Of a DNA stretch of 64,000 bases, positions 8,526 to 17,646 are shown piece by piece. The stretch covers positions 744,001-808,000 of the forward strand of contig NZ_CP023737.1 of assembly GCF_002752655.1 (NCBI RefSeq), read 5' to 3'. The stretch comes from Methylosinus trichosporium OB3b. Its GTDB lineage: Bacteria > Pseudomonadota > Alphaproteobacteria > Rhizobiales > Beijerinckiaceae. Below the pieces are notes generated by a model that saw only the letters and a list, made by a program, of their open reading frames with translations, was not told the DNA's origin and made no database searches. Every line of letters begins with the position of its first letter. The first letter of the stretch is position 1. The translations under genes were made by a program, and so were the position numbers.

Positions 8526-10829
8526 ATGGCCTCTTGCGAGCCGGCGACGATATCGAGACTGCGCCTTCGCGTGACGGGGGCCGTGCAGGGCGTCGGCTTT
8601 CGTCCCTTCGTGCATGGGCTCGCCCATCGCTACGCGCTCGGCGGCTTCGTGCGCAATGACGCGCGCGGCGTGCTGATGGAGATCGAGGGCGAAGCGGTCG
8701 AGGATTTCGTCGCCGCGCTCGGCCGCGAGCCGCCGCCGCTCGCGCGCATCGACAGCCTCACTTGCGAGACGATCGCGCCAATCAGCGAAGCGGAATTTCG
8801 CATCGAGGAGAGTAGAGACGGACGCACGCAGACGCGCATCACGCCGGACGCCGCCGTCTGCGAGGACTGCCTCGACGACCTCTTCGATCCGTCGAGCCGC
8901 TTCTACCTCTATCCTTTCGTCAATTGCACCCATTGCGGGCCGCGCTACACGCTGACGAAACACCTGCCCTATGACCGCGCGCAAACCTCGATGGCGCGCT
9001 TTCCCATGTGCGGCGCCTGCGCGCGCGATTATGCCGATCTCGCCGATCGGCGCTTTCATGCGCAGCCGATCGCCTGCCCCGACTGCGGGCCGCGCCTCAA
9101 GCGTCTTTCTGCGAGCCTGAAGGCTCGCGGTCCAAGCCCCGGTCTGGACCGCGAGCCTTCAGCCTCGCTCATCGCCGACATCGTCGCGACGATCCGCGAC
9201 GGCGGCATTGTCGCGCTGAAAGGCGTCGGCGGCTACCATCTTCTCTGTGACGCGCGCAATGAATCCACGGTCGCCGAGCTGCGCCGGCGCAAGCAGCGCG
9301 ACGCCAAGCCTTTCGCGGTGATGGTCGCCAACGAAGCCTCCGCCCGATGTATCGGAGATTTCGACGCGGAGTCGCTGCGCCTGCTGCGCTCGACCGCGCG
9401 GCCGATCACCGTCGTCGAATGCCGCGAGCCGCTCGCGCCCTCCGTCGCGCCGCGCCTGTCGCGCATCGGCGTGATGCTTCCCTATGCGCCGCTGCATCAT
9501 CTCTTGTTCCACGCCGCCGCGGGCGCGCCCGCCGGCCGCGAGTGGCGCGAGGCGCCGCAGGATTTCATCATTGTCGCGACCAGCGCCAATGTGAGCGGCG
9601 AGCCATTGATCATCGATGACGAGGAAGCCCGCGAGAAGCTCGCGCCAATTGCCGATCTCGTCATCGGTCATGACCGCGCCATCGTCGCGCGCGCCGACGA
9701 CAGCGTCGCGACCGTCATCGCCGGCGCGCCGGCGTTGCTGCGTCGCGCCCGCGGCTTCATTCCCGAGCCGATCGCGCTCAAAGGCGACGGCCCGGACGTG
9801 CTCGCTCTCAGTGCGCATCTGAAGACCACCATCACCGTCACGCGCGGCCGCGAAGCCTTCGTCTCCACCCATATCGGCGCGCTCGACAATCGCGCCACCC
9901 TCGATTTCCATCGCGAGACGATCGCACGCATGCTCGATATTCTCGACGTCCGTCCCGAACTCATCGCCTGCGATCTCCACCCCGATCTCGCTTCGACGCG
10001 TTTTGCTGAAGAGTGGGGCCTCCCTCTTCTGCGCGTGCAGCATCACGCCGCCCATGTCGCGGCGATCGCCGCCGAGCATGGGGTCGAGGGCGCGATCCTC
10101 GGCGCCGCGCTCGACGGCTATGGCTATGGCGACGACGGCGGCGCCTGGGGCGGCGAGCTGATGCTGGTCGAACATGGCGAGTGGCGCCGTCTCGGCCATC
10201 TCACGCCGCTGCCGCTGCCCGGTGGCGACCGCGCCGCGCGCGAGCCCTGGCGCATGGGCGTCGCCGTCCTCGCCCAACTGGATCGCTGCGGCGAAGCCTT
10301 CGATCGCTTCCCGCAATTTGCGCTCGCGGGACAGGTCGCCATGCTCGCCTCCTCGCCGCTCGTCGCGCACACGACGAGCCTCGGCCGCATTTTCGACGCC
10401 GCCGCCGCTCTGCTCGGCCTGCGCCATGTTCAGGAATACGAGGGGCAGGCGGCGATGGAGCTGGAGGGGCTGTGCCGCACGCCGAGCGCCCTACCCGACG
10501 GCTTCCGCATCAAGGACGAAGCGCTCGATCTCGCGCCGCTGTTCGCGGCTTTGCTCGAGCCAGGACTCGACGCGACGCGCGGCTCCGAGCTGTTTCACGG
10601 AACGCTGATCGAGGCCCTCGCAATATGGCTCGGCGACGCCGCGCTCGCTCGCGGCCATGAGCGCGTCGCGCTCGGTGGCGGCTGTCTCATGAACAAGTTT
10701 CTCGCCGAAGGACTGGAGCAGCGTCTTCGCGCGCGCGGCCTCACGCCCCTGCTCGCGCGAAAAATTCCCGCCAATGACGGCGGCCTGTCGCTCGGACAGG
10801 CCTTCGTCGCCCGAGAGAGAAAGGCTTAA
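8526..10829 (+). CDS. hypF: Carbamoyltransferase HypF
   Basis: A 767-residue enzyme that activates carbamoyl phosphate and carbamoylates the C-terminal Cys of HypE, supplying the CN ligands. Domains in order: acylphosphatase (VTGAVQGVGFRPFVHGLA, about 10-95), zinc fingers (CEDCLDDLF, CTHCGPRY, CGACARDY, CPDCGPR, about 112-190), YrdC-like domain (about 205-390) and Kae1-like domain with LLRVQHHAAHVAA and ALGGGCLMN. An odd point is a 20-residue in-frame stretch near residues 196-215 encoded by a hairpin element (9111-9168). The ATG follows hypB by 13 bases. Confidence 0.96.
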   Translation: MASCEPATISRLRLRVTGAVQGVGFRPFVHGLAHRYALGGFVRNDARGVLMEIEGEAVEDFVAALGREPPPLARIDSLTCETIAPISEAEFRIEESRDGRTQTRITPDAAVCEDCLDDLFDPSSRFYLYPFVNCTHCGPRYTLTKHLPYDRAQTSMARFPMCGACARDYADLADRRFHAQPIACPDCGPRLKRLSASLKARGPSPGLDREPSASLIADIVATIRDGGIVALKGVGGYHLLCDARNESTVAELRRRKQRDAKPFAVMVANEASARCIGDFDAESLRLLRSTARPITVVECREPLAPSVAPRLSRIGVMLPYAPLHHLLFHAAAGAPAGREWREAPQDFIIVATSANVSGEPLIIDDEEAREKLAPIADLVIGHDRAIVARADDSVATVIAGAPALLRRARGFIPEPIALKGDGPDVLALSAHLKTTITVTRGREAFVSTHIGALDNRATLDFHRETIARMLDILDVRPELIACDLHPDLASTRFAEEWGLPLLRVQHHAAHVAAIAAEHGVEGAILGAALDGYGYGDDGGAWGGELMLVEHGEWRRLGHLTPLPLPGGDRAAREPWRMGVAVLAQLDRCGEAFDRFPQFALAGQVAMLASSPLVAHTTSLGRIFDAAAALLGLRHVQEYEGQAAMELEGLCRTPSALPDGFRIKDEALDLAPLFAALLEPGLDATRGSELFHGTLIEALAIWLGDAALARGHERVALGGGCLMNKFLAEGLEQRLRARGLTPLLARKIPANDGGLSLGQAFVARERKA
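9111..9168. repeat. Inverted-repeat element inside hypF
   Basis: Two 24-base arms (9111-9134 and 9145-9168) are complementary at 23 of 24 positions, with a 10-base loop between. The element lies in the coding sequence between the zinc-finger and YrdC-like domains of HypF and keeps the reading frame, adding a Ser/Pro/Arg-rich linker. It behaves like a coding-region palindromic repeat insertion. No other copy was noticed in the window. Confidence 0.8.
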
Positions 10830-10833
10830 CGCC

Positions 10834-11064
10834 ATGTGTCTCGCCATACCAGCGCGCGTCGTCGAGCTGCTTCCGGACGAAATGGCGCGCGTCAGTCTCG
10901 ACGGCGTCAGCAAGATCATTTCCACCGCGCTCGTCGACGATCTAGCGATCGGCGATTACGTCGTGCTTCATGTCGGCTATGCGCTCACCAAGATCGACGA
11001 GGTCGAAGCGCTCGCCACATTGGAGCTGCTGCGCGAAGCCGCCGCGCTCGGAGCTGCGTCATGA
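10834..11064 (+). CDS. hypC: Hydrogenase maturation chaperone HypC
   Basis: A 76-residue HypC protein. It begins MCLAIPARVVELL, with Cys2 that carries the Fe(CN)2CO group together with HypD. Strands MARVSLDGVSK and GDYVVLHVGYALTKID follow. It is the second HypC-type protein in this locus (with HupF at 3754). The ATG is 4 bases after the hypF stop and its stop overlaps hypD. Confidence 0.97.
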   Translation: MCLAIPARVVELLPDEMARVSLDGVSKIISTALVDDLAIGDYVVLHVGYALTKIDEVEALATLELLREAAALGAAS

Positions 11065-12188
11065 AGCACGTCGACGAATATCGCGACGGCGAGCTCGCGC
11101 GCGGCATTGCGCGCCGCATCACTGCAGAGGCGCAGCCGGAGCGCGACTATCGCTTCATGGAGTTCTGCGGCGGCCATACACACGCGATCTCGCGCTATGG
11201 CGTCGAAGATCTGCTTCCCGAAAACATCCGCATGATCCACGGGCCGGGCTGCCCGGTCTGCGTGCTGCCGATGGGCCGCATCGACGACGCCATTAAACTC
11301 GCCGCGCGCCCCGAGGTGACGCTCTGCACCTATGCCGATCTGATGCGCGTGCCGGCCTCGGGCGGAACAAGCCTGATGAAGGCGAAGGCCGACGGCGCCG
11401 ATATCCGCATGGTCTATTCGACGCTCGACGCCATCGCCATCGCCGAGAAGGAGCCGGATCGCGAGGTCGTTTTCTTCGCCATCGGCTTCGAGACCACGAC
11501 GCCGCCGACCGCGCTCGCCATTCGCCTCGCGCAGAAGAAGAGGCTGCGCAATTTCTCGATCTTCTGCAACCATGTCATCACGCCGGCGGCGATGCAGGCG
11601 ATTCTCGAAACCAACGAAGGCGTCGCGATCGAGGGCTTCGTCGGCCCGGCCCATGTCTCCACAGTGATCGGCATGTCGCCCTATCGCCGCTTCGCCACCG
11701 ATTATCACAAGCCCGTCGTCATCGCCGGCTTCGAGCCGCTCGACGTCATTCAGGCGGTGCTGATGCTGGTGCGGCAGATCAACGAGGGCCGCAGCGACAT
11801 CGAGAACCAATATCGCCGCGCCGTCACCGAGACCGGCAATGGCAGAGCGATCGATGAGATGGCGGAGATTTTCGAGCTGCGCGAGAGCTTCGAATGGCGC
11901 GGCCTCGGCGAGATTCCGCGCAGCGCGCTGCGCCTGCGCGAAAAATACGCGCAATTCGACGCCGAGCAGCGCTTCGGCGTCGTCACCTCGCCCGCGCGCG
12001 ACAATCCGGCCTGCGAATGCGGCGCGATCCTGCGCGGGGCCAAGCGTCCACAGGATTGCAAGCTGTTCGGAACCGCCTGCACGCCGGAGACCCCCATGGG
12101 CTCCTGCATGGTGTCGTCGGAAGGCTCTTGCGCGGCCCACTGGGCTTATGGAAGATTCCGCCAGCTCGAACGGCGGAAGGCGTCATGA
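11061..12188 (+). CDS. hypD: Fe-S scaffold protein HypD
   Basis: A 375-residue protein that assembles the Fe(CN)2CO centre with HypC. The hallmark motifs are present: FMEFCGGHTHAISRYG, IHGPGCPVCVLPMGRID, FFAIGFETTTPPTA, and near the end the [4Fe-4S] cysteines in CECGAILRGAKRPQDCKLFG plus CTPETPMGSCMVSSEGSC. The gene overlaps hypC and hypE by four bases each. Confidence 0.97.
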   Translation: MKHVDEYRDGELARGIARRITAEAQPERDYRFMEFCGGHTHAISRYGVEDLLPENIRMIHGPGCPVCVLPMGRIDDAIKLAARPEVTLCTYADLMRVPASGGTSLMKAKADGADIRMVYSTLDAIAIAEKEPDREVVFFAIGFETTTPPTALAIRLAQKKRLRNFSIFCNHVITPAAMQAILETNEGVAIEGFVGPAHVSTVIGMSPYRRFATDYHKPVVIAGFEPLDVIQAVLMLVRQINEGRSDIENQYRRAVTETGNGRAIDEMAEIFELRESFEWRGLGEIPRSALRLREKYAQFDAEQRFGVVTSPARDNPACECGAILRGAKRPQDCKLFGTACTPETPMGSCMVSSEGSCAAHWAYGRFRQLERRKAS

Positions 12189-13234
12189 ACAAGCACGAGC
12201 CGATGGGAAGAAAGCTCGATCTGCGCAATGGCCGCGTCGACCTGTCGCACGGCTCCGGCGGCCGCGCGATGGCGCGGCTCATCGCCGATGTGTTCCATGC
12301 CGCTTTCGACAATGACTGGTTGCGCGCCGGCAATGATCAAGCCGCCTTCGACATCGCCGCCGGCCGCATGGTCATGACCACGGACGGCTATGTCGTTTCA
12401 CCTCTGTTCTTTCCGGGCGGCGATATCGGCAAGCTCTCCGTGCATGGCACGATTAACGACATCGCCATGGCCGGCGCGAGGCCGCTGCATATGTCGGCGA
12501 GCTTCATCATAGAGGAAGGCTTTCCGCTCGCCGATCTTTGCCGCATCGCCCAGAGCATGGGCGAGGCGTCGCGCGCCGCGGGCGTCCCCATCATCACCGG
12601 AGACACGAAGGTCGTCGAGCGCGGCAAGGCCGATGGCGTGTTCGTCTCGACCGCCTGCGTCGGAGTCGCGCCGGCAGGGCTCGAGCTCTCGGGCGACAAA
12701 GCGCGCCCGGGCGATACGATCCTTCTCTCGGGCTCGATCGGCGACCATGGCGTCGCCGTGATGTCGAAGCGCGAGAATCTTTCTTTCGAAACCGAGGTCC
12801 TCTCCGACACCGCCGCGCTGCACGAATTGGTGGCGGTCATGGTCGAGGCCGCCGGGCCCGCGATTCGCCTGATGCGCGATCCGACGCGCGGCGGCCTCGC
12901 CGCGACTTTGAATGAAATCGCCCATCAATCCAAGGTCGGCGCGCATGTCGAGGAGTCCGCCATTCCCGTCGCGCCGCAAGTCGCGGCGGCCTGCGAGCTG
13001 CTCGGCCTCGATCCGTTGTTCGTCGCCAATGAAGGCAAGCTCGTCGCCGTCGTCGCGGCGGAGGCGGCCGACTCCCTCCTCGCCGTGATGCGAGCGCATC
13101 CGCTCGGCCGAGGCTCCGCCCGCATCGGTGAGATCGTCGCCGATGAGCATGGCTTCGTGCAAATGACGACCCGTTTCGGCGGCGGCCGCATCGTCGACTG
13201 GCTGTCCGGCGAGCAATTGCCGCGCATCTGCTGA
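12185..13234 (+). CDS. hypE: Hydrogenase maturation protein HypE
   Basis: A 349-residue PurM-like ATPase that dehydrates the thiocarbamate made by HypF into thiocyanate. The N terminus has LSHGSGGRAM and TDGYVVSPLFFPGGDIG, followed by ITGDTKVVERGKADG. The protein ends LPRIC, the C-terminal cysteine that carries the CN group. It is the last structural/maturation gene before the regulators, which start 9 bases downstream. Confidence 0.97.
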   Translation: MNKHEPMGRKLDLRNGRVDLSHGSGGRAMARLIADVFHAAFDNDWLRAGNDQAAFDIAAGRMVMTTDGYVVSPLFFPGGDIGKLSVHGTINDIAMAGARPLHMSASFIIEEGFPLADLCRIAQSMGEASRAAGVPIITGDTKVVERGKADGVFVSTACVGVAPAGLELSGDKARPGDTILLSGSIGDHGVAVMSKRENLSFETEVLSDTAALHELVAVMVEAAGPAIRLMRDPTRGGLAATLNEIAHQSKVGAHVEESAIPVAPQVAAACELLGLDPLFVANEGKLVAVVAAEAADSLLAVMRAHPLGRGSARIGEIVADEHGFVQMTTRFGGGRIVDWLSGEQLPRIC

Positions 13235-13243
13235 GCGTCAACC

Positions 13244-14743
13244 ATGAACGAGCGCGAAGACCCCGCGAAACTCGACTGCGACAAGCGCAGAAGCGCGACC
13301 GGAGCCACAGTGCTCATCGTCGACGACGAGCGGCGCTCGCTGGAATCGCTGAAGCGCGTGCTCGGCGTCGAGTTCCAGATTCTGTGCGCGCAAAACGCCG
13401 CCGAGGCGGAGGCGATTCTCGACGGCGATCTGGTGCAAGTGGTGCTGTGCGACCAGCGCATGCCCGGCGAGACCGGCGTGGAATTCCTGACGCGCGTGCG
13501 CGAGCGCTGGCCGGAGCCGGTCCGCATGATCATCTCCGGCTATAGCGACGCCGAGGATATCATCGCCGGCGTCAATGAGGCCGGCGTCTATCGCTATGTG
13601 ACCAAGCCCTGGGACCCCGACCGCCTGCTGGAGACCGTGCGCGAGGCGGCGCGGCTCTATGCGGCGCAGAAGGAGGGCGGCGCGGCGCCGCCGCTCGACG
13701 CCAAGCCCTCCAATGAAAGACTGCGGCGCATCGTCCAGGACAAGCGACGCGCCGAGCGTCGCATGTTCGAGTTCTCGCGCATCGCCCACGCCCCCGACAG
13801 CCCGATGCGGCAAACGATCGCTCTGGCGCGGCGCGCCGCCGAATATGATATTTCCGTGCTGATCACCGGCGCCTCGGGCACGGGCAAAGAGCTGCTCGCT
13901 CGCGCCATTCATCATGGCTCGGCGCGCGGCGAGAAATCCTTCGTCCTCGAAAATTGCGGCGCGCTGCCGGACGAGCTGCTGGAGAGCGAGCTGTTCGGCT
14001 GCAAGAAGGGCGCGTTCACCGGCGCCTATCAGGATCGCGTCGGCCTGTTCGAGGTCGCGGACGGCGGCTCGATCTTTCTCGACGAGATCGGCGAGACCTC
14101 GCCCTCGTTTCAGGTGAAGCTGTTGCGCGTGCTGCAGGAGGGCGAAATCCGCCCGCTCGGCGCCCAGCGCCCGCGCCGCGTCGACGTGCGCGTCATCGCC
14201 GCCACCAATCGCGACATCAAGGCGGAGGTCGAGGCCGGCCGCTTTCGCCGCGATCTCTATTACCGCCTCGCCGCCTTCCCCATTCATCTCTCCGCCCTCA
14301 ACGAGCGCAGAGGCGACATAGCGATCATCGCCGCGCGCATTCTGCTCGCGGTCAATCAGCAATTCAACCGCCGCATTCCCGGCTTCGAGCCGGAGACGCT
14401 GCGCTTGATGGAGCGCTATTCGTGGCCGGGAAACGTGCGCGAGATGCACAATGAAATCCAGCGCATGGTCGTGCTGAGCGACGGCGAGGCCAATCTCTCG
14501 CCGGAGCTGCTGTCTCCGGCAATTCTCGACCATGGACGCCCGGCGGCGCAGCAGGAGGGGCAGACGCGCTTTACGCTGAAGGAGCGGGTCGAAATGCTCG
14601 AATGCGCGCTCATCAAGGAATCGCTCGAGCGCAACGGGCGCAACATCAGCCATGTCGCCGACGAGCTGGGCCTGTCGCGCGTGGGCCTGCGCAGCAAGAT
14701 CGCGCGCTACGATATTTCTCGCGTCGTCGATGACGAAGCCTGA
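13244..14743 (+). CDS. hupR: Sigma-54-dependent hydrogenase response regulator
   Basis: NtrC-class activator of the HupR/HoxA group, 499 residues. The receiver domain (about 22-140) has phospho-acceptor Asp70 in [10 protein letters not shown]. The AAA+ domain has Walker A GASGTGKE (209-216), the sigma-54 contact loop GAFTGA (256-261) and [10 protein letters not shown] Fis-type helix-turn-helix lies at the end ([19 protein letters not shown]). In relatives the unphosphorylated form activates hup transcription and H2 sensing turns the kinase off. The sigma-54 promoter at 4167 is a plausible target, along with the hupS promoter outside the window. Confidence 0.93.
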   Translation: MNEREDPAKLDCDKRRSATGATVLIVDDERRSLESLKRVLGVEFQILCAQNAAEAEAILDGDLVQVVLCDQRMPGETGVEFLTRVRERWPEPVRMIISGYSDAEDIIAGVNEAGVYRYVTKPWDPDRLLETVREAARLYAAQKEGGAAPPLDAKPSNERLRRIVQDKRRAERRMFEFSRIAHAPDSPMRQTIALARRAAEYDISVLITGASGTGKELLARAIHHGSARGEKSFVLENCGALPDELLESELFGCKKGAFTGAYQDRVGLFEVADGGSIFLDEIGETSPSFQVKLLRVLQEGEIRPLGAQRPRRVDVRVIAATNRDIKAEVEAGRFRRDLYYRLAAFPIHLSALNERRGDIAIIAARILLAVNQQFNRRIPGFEPETLRLMERYSWPGNVREMHNEIQRMVVLSDGEANLSPELLSPAILDHGRPAAQQEGQTRFTLKERVEMLECALIKESLERNGRNISHVADELGLSRVGLRSKIARYDISRVVDDEA

Positions 14744-16094
14744 GACGACGCGCGACGGCGCGCGCGGCGATCTCATCGCCCGCGTCGCTGGGGCCGACAT
14801 CGCGCTCTCGGAGGGGAGCGAGCAAGTCTGGCTAGAAGTCATTCGCAAGATGGACGAGGTCTATGCCGATCTCATCGTCTATGAGTCGGACCTCGAGAAG
14901 AAGAACGGCGAGCTCGAGGAAGCGCAGACCTTCATCCAGAGCGTCATCGCCTCCGTCTCCGACGTTCTCGTCGTCTGCGACGAGAGCGGCGCGATTCTGC
15001 AGATCAATCCAGCCTTTCGCGAGCTGATGGGACACGACGAGCAGGAACTCGTCGGCTCATCCCTCATCGACCTGTTCGTCGCCGAGGATCGCGCCGAGGC
15101 CAAGACGCTCTGCGCCGCAGCGACACGAGAGACCACCAGCGGCGAGCTGCGCTTTCGCACCAGCGACGGGCCGTCCGATCTGATGGCGATCAATCGCTCG
15201 CCGCTGTTCGACGCCGCCGGCAGGCGCGCCGGCGCCGTCTTCACCGGCCGGCCGATCGGCGAGCTCAGGCGCGCCTATGAGGCTCTGCATCTCGCCCATG
15301 TCGAGCTCAAGCAGGCGCAGTCGCGGCTCATCGAGCAGGAGAAGATGGCGAGCCTCGGCCGCCTGGTCGCCGGCGTCGCGCATGAGCTCAACAATCCGAT
15401 CAGCTTCGTCTACGGCAATATTCATACGCTCGATCGCTATCGCAAGGCGCTCGCCCGCTATCTCGCAGCCATTCATTCCGGCGTCGCCGTCAAGGAACGC
15501 GAAAAGCTTCGGCGCGCCGAAGACATAGACGCGGTCATCGCCGATCTCGAGCCCTTGATCGAAGGCACGCTCGAAGGCGCAGTGCGCATCAGCGACATCG
15601 TGAAGAATTTGCGCCGGCTCTCCTTCGGCGCCAAGACGCCGCGCGAGCCGGTCGCGCTCGCGAAGGTGGTCGAGACCGCGACGCAATGGGCTGCGCGCAG
15701 CAAAAAGGCCAAGGCGCGCATCGTCACGCGGCTCGAGCCCGATCTTCTCGCCTGCGGCCACAGCGGCCAGATTCACTCGGTGCTGGTCAATCTGATCGAC
15801 AATGCGCTCGACGCCGTGCGCGACGCTCCCGCGCCGCTCGTCGAGATCGTCACACATGCGGAAGGTTCGTCGGCCGTCGTCGAAGTGATCGACAATGGCA
15901 AGGGCGTGCCGGATGCGCTGCGCAGCCGTGTCTTCGAGCCCTTCTTCACGACAAAGACCGTCGGAGAAGGAACCGGATTGGGACTATGGATCAGCTATTC
16001 GATCGTGCATGAACATGGCGGCTCGATCGAGATCGACGCGCCGCCATCGGGCGGCGCTCGCTTCACGCTGCGTCTGCCCCGCGCAACAGACTGA
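14730..16094 (+). CDS. hupT: PAS-domain histidine kinase of the hydrogenase regulatory pair
   Basis: HupT/HoxJ-type soluble kinase, 454 residues from an ATG that overlaps the hupR end by 14 bases. A PAS domain (about 68-178, DVLVVCDESGAILQINPAF) is followed by a coiled linker and an H-box VAGVAHELNNPISFVYGN with His218. The HATPase domain has NLIDNALDAV, VIDNGKGVP and GLGLWISYSIV. No transmembrane segment is seen. Relatives receive the H2 signal through the regulatory hydrogenase HupUV, which is not in the window. Confidence 0.92.
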   Translation: MTKPETTRDGARGDLIARVAGADIALSEGSEQVWLEVIRKMDEVYADLIVYESDLEKKNGELEEAQTFIQSVIASVSDVLVVCDESGAILQINPAFRELMGHDEQELVGSSLIDLFVAEDRAEAKTLCAAATRETTSGELRFRTSDGPSDLMAINRSPLFDAAGRRAGAVFTGRPIGELRRAYEALHLAHVELKQAQSRLIEQEKMASLGRLVAGVAHELNNPISFVYGNIHTLDRYRKALARYLAAIHSGVAVKEREKLRRAEDIDAVIADLEPLIEGTLEGAVRISDIVKNLRRLSFGAKTPREPVALAKVVETATQWAARSKKAKARIVTRLEPDLLACGHSGQIHSVLVNLIDNALDAVRDAPAPLVEIVTHAEGSSAVVEVIDNGKGVPDALRSRVFEPFFTTKTVGEGTGLGLWISYSIVHEHGGSIEIDAPPSGGARFTLRLPRATD

Positions 16095-16106
16095 AAGCAG
16101 CGCCCA

Positions 16107-17612
16107 TCAGCTCGCCTTGCGCAACGCCGCCTTGAACAGAACCTTGCCGGCGAGCATTCTCGACAATTGCAGCTCATTGGGCTCGAGCACATTGAGCATG
16201 AGGATCAGCGAGCCATAGACCACGGCGCCGGAGCCGATCGCCAGCGCCAGAGCGGCTGGAGCCTGCCACTCCAAGACGATCACTCGCGCGAAGACGGCGC
16301 AGCCGATCGCCGCGACCACGATCCGCGCGAACTTCGACAAGGGGAATGGCAGATTGAGAGCCTTCGCCACATAGATAAAGCTTGCGAGAGTGAGAAAGCT
16401 CTGCACCGCCGAGCGCGTCGCGACCGCGCCCATAACGCCGAAGGCAGGGATCGCCGTAACCCCGGCGAGCAGAGATACGACGACGCCGATCAACCCCGTG
16501 CGCACGAGAAAGGAGCTCTTCTCGCAGGCGAGCAGGAGGGTGGAGCTTACGGTCGAAATCGAGCCGAAGGCTTGCATCGCGATCAGCACTGTCGCCGATG
16601 CGCTCGCTTCGGCGAATTCTGCCCCGAACAGCACCGGCAAGAACAAAGGTGCGATCGCAGCCATTCCGAAACAGGCCGGAAACAGCAACAGCGCGACGAA
16701 CCGAATTGCCGAGGCGTAGGCGTCGCACAACCCCCTTCGATCTCGCAGCGCATGACGCTCGGCGAACAGCGGCAGCAGCCCTCCGGTCATCAGCAACGGC
16801 GCCTGAGCGGCAAGATTGCAAAGCGTGTACGAGACCGCGAACAATCCGGCCTCCTTGGCTCCTCGCCAATAATCGAGAAAGCCGATTTCGAGGCGCGACC
16901 AAACGATCACGGAAATGAGGCCGACGCCCCAATTATTGACGGCGAAGCGCCAGGCGCGCTGACGGAGATTCTCCGGAAGCCCGGTCGTGCGACGCGCATA
17001 TTGCAACGCCAGTCCAGCGCAGGCGATACTTCCCATCGCATAGCCGACGAGCGCCCCCTCGGCGCCGGCATAAAAACATCCGGCGCCGGTGGCGACGAGC
17101 TGCAGAGGCAGACTGATCGCCGTCAGCTTCGCTGCGACGTCGAAGCTCTGCCGACCACGAAGCACCGACAGGCCGAAATTATTCAATGCCTGCACAGCAA
17201 AAATGAATGCGATCACCAACCAGATCGAGTCGGGCGATTCGCTCAACACGTTCAATCGCAGATTTTCACGAAACCATTGCGCACCGCCGAGCGCCAATTC
17301 GCCGAACAATCCGACGACAATCGTCGTCGAGAACAAAATCGGCCGAAAGAAATACGGACCGATTTCTTCGGCATAGGCCATCTCGCCTTGCGCCATCAGC
17401 TCCGGCGTGAACCGTGCGATCGTGAGCGGCAATCCGAGATCGGCGAATGTGACCGCCATCCCGGTGAGCCAGATGCCGATCGCCACGGTTCCAGCGCCGG
17501 TGGGACCGAGCATGCGCCCCACGATGACGAGCCCCAGAAAGCTCCCGAGCGACGAGTTCAGACTGGCGACGAGCCCGAAAATCGTGTTGCGTGTGAATTT
17601 ATCGAGCGACAT
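16107..17612 (-). CDS. Polysaccharide flippase (Wzx-like, MOP superfamily)
   Basis: A 501-residue integral membrane protein with about 12 to 14 hydrophobic helices and few charged residues between them. It begins MSLDKFTRNTIFGLVASLNS and has VGRMLGPTGAGTVAIGIWLT, typical of polysaccharide exporters of the MOP superfamily that flip lipid-linked repeat units. The start at 17612 is chosen because the homologous region begins here and a weak GGCAGG site precedes it; an ATG at 17642 is possible but has no ribosome binding site. It ends 13 bases from hupT, tail to tail. It is the first gene of the exopolysaccharide cluster. Confidence 0.85.
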   Translation of the reverse strand: MSLDKFTRNTIFGLVASLNSSLGSFLGLVIVGRMLGPTGAGTVAIGIWLTGMAVTFADLGLPLTIARFTPELMAQGEMAYAEEIGPYFFRPILFSTTIVVGLFGELALGGAQWFRENLRLNVLSESPDSIWLVIAFIFAVQALNNFGLSVLRGRQSFDVAAKLTAISLPLQLVATGAGCFYAGAEGALVGYAMGSIACAGLALQYARRTTGLPENLRQRAWRFAVNNWGVGLISVIVWSRLEIGFLDYWRGAKEAGLFAVSYTLCNLAAQAPLLMTGGLLPLFAERHALRDRRGLCDAYASAIRFVALLLFPACFGMAAIAPLFLPVLFGAEFAEASASATVLIAMQAFGSISTVSSTLLLACEKSSFLVRTGLIGVVVSLLAGVTAIPAFGVMGAVATRSAVQSFLTLASFIYVAKALNLPFPLSKFARIVVAAIGCAVFARVIVLEWQAPAALALAIGSGAVVYGSLILMLNVLEPNELQLSRMLAGKVLFKAALRKAS

Positions 17613-17646
17613 TTCTAACCTGCCGGCGCGTGTGCGACTCATCTCA

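Noticed and set aside
16167..17618. 483-residue frame on the + strand over the flippase
   Set aside because: Highly charged Gln/Arg-rich product typical of an antisense shadow; the minus strand encodes clear membrane helices.
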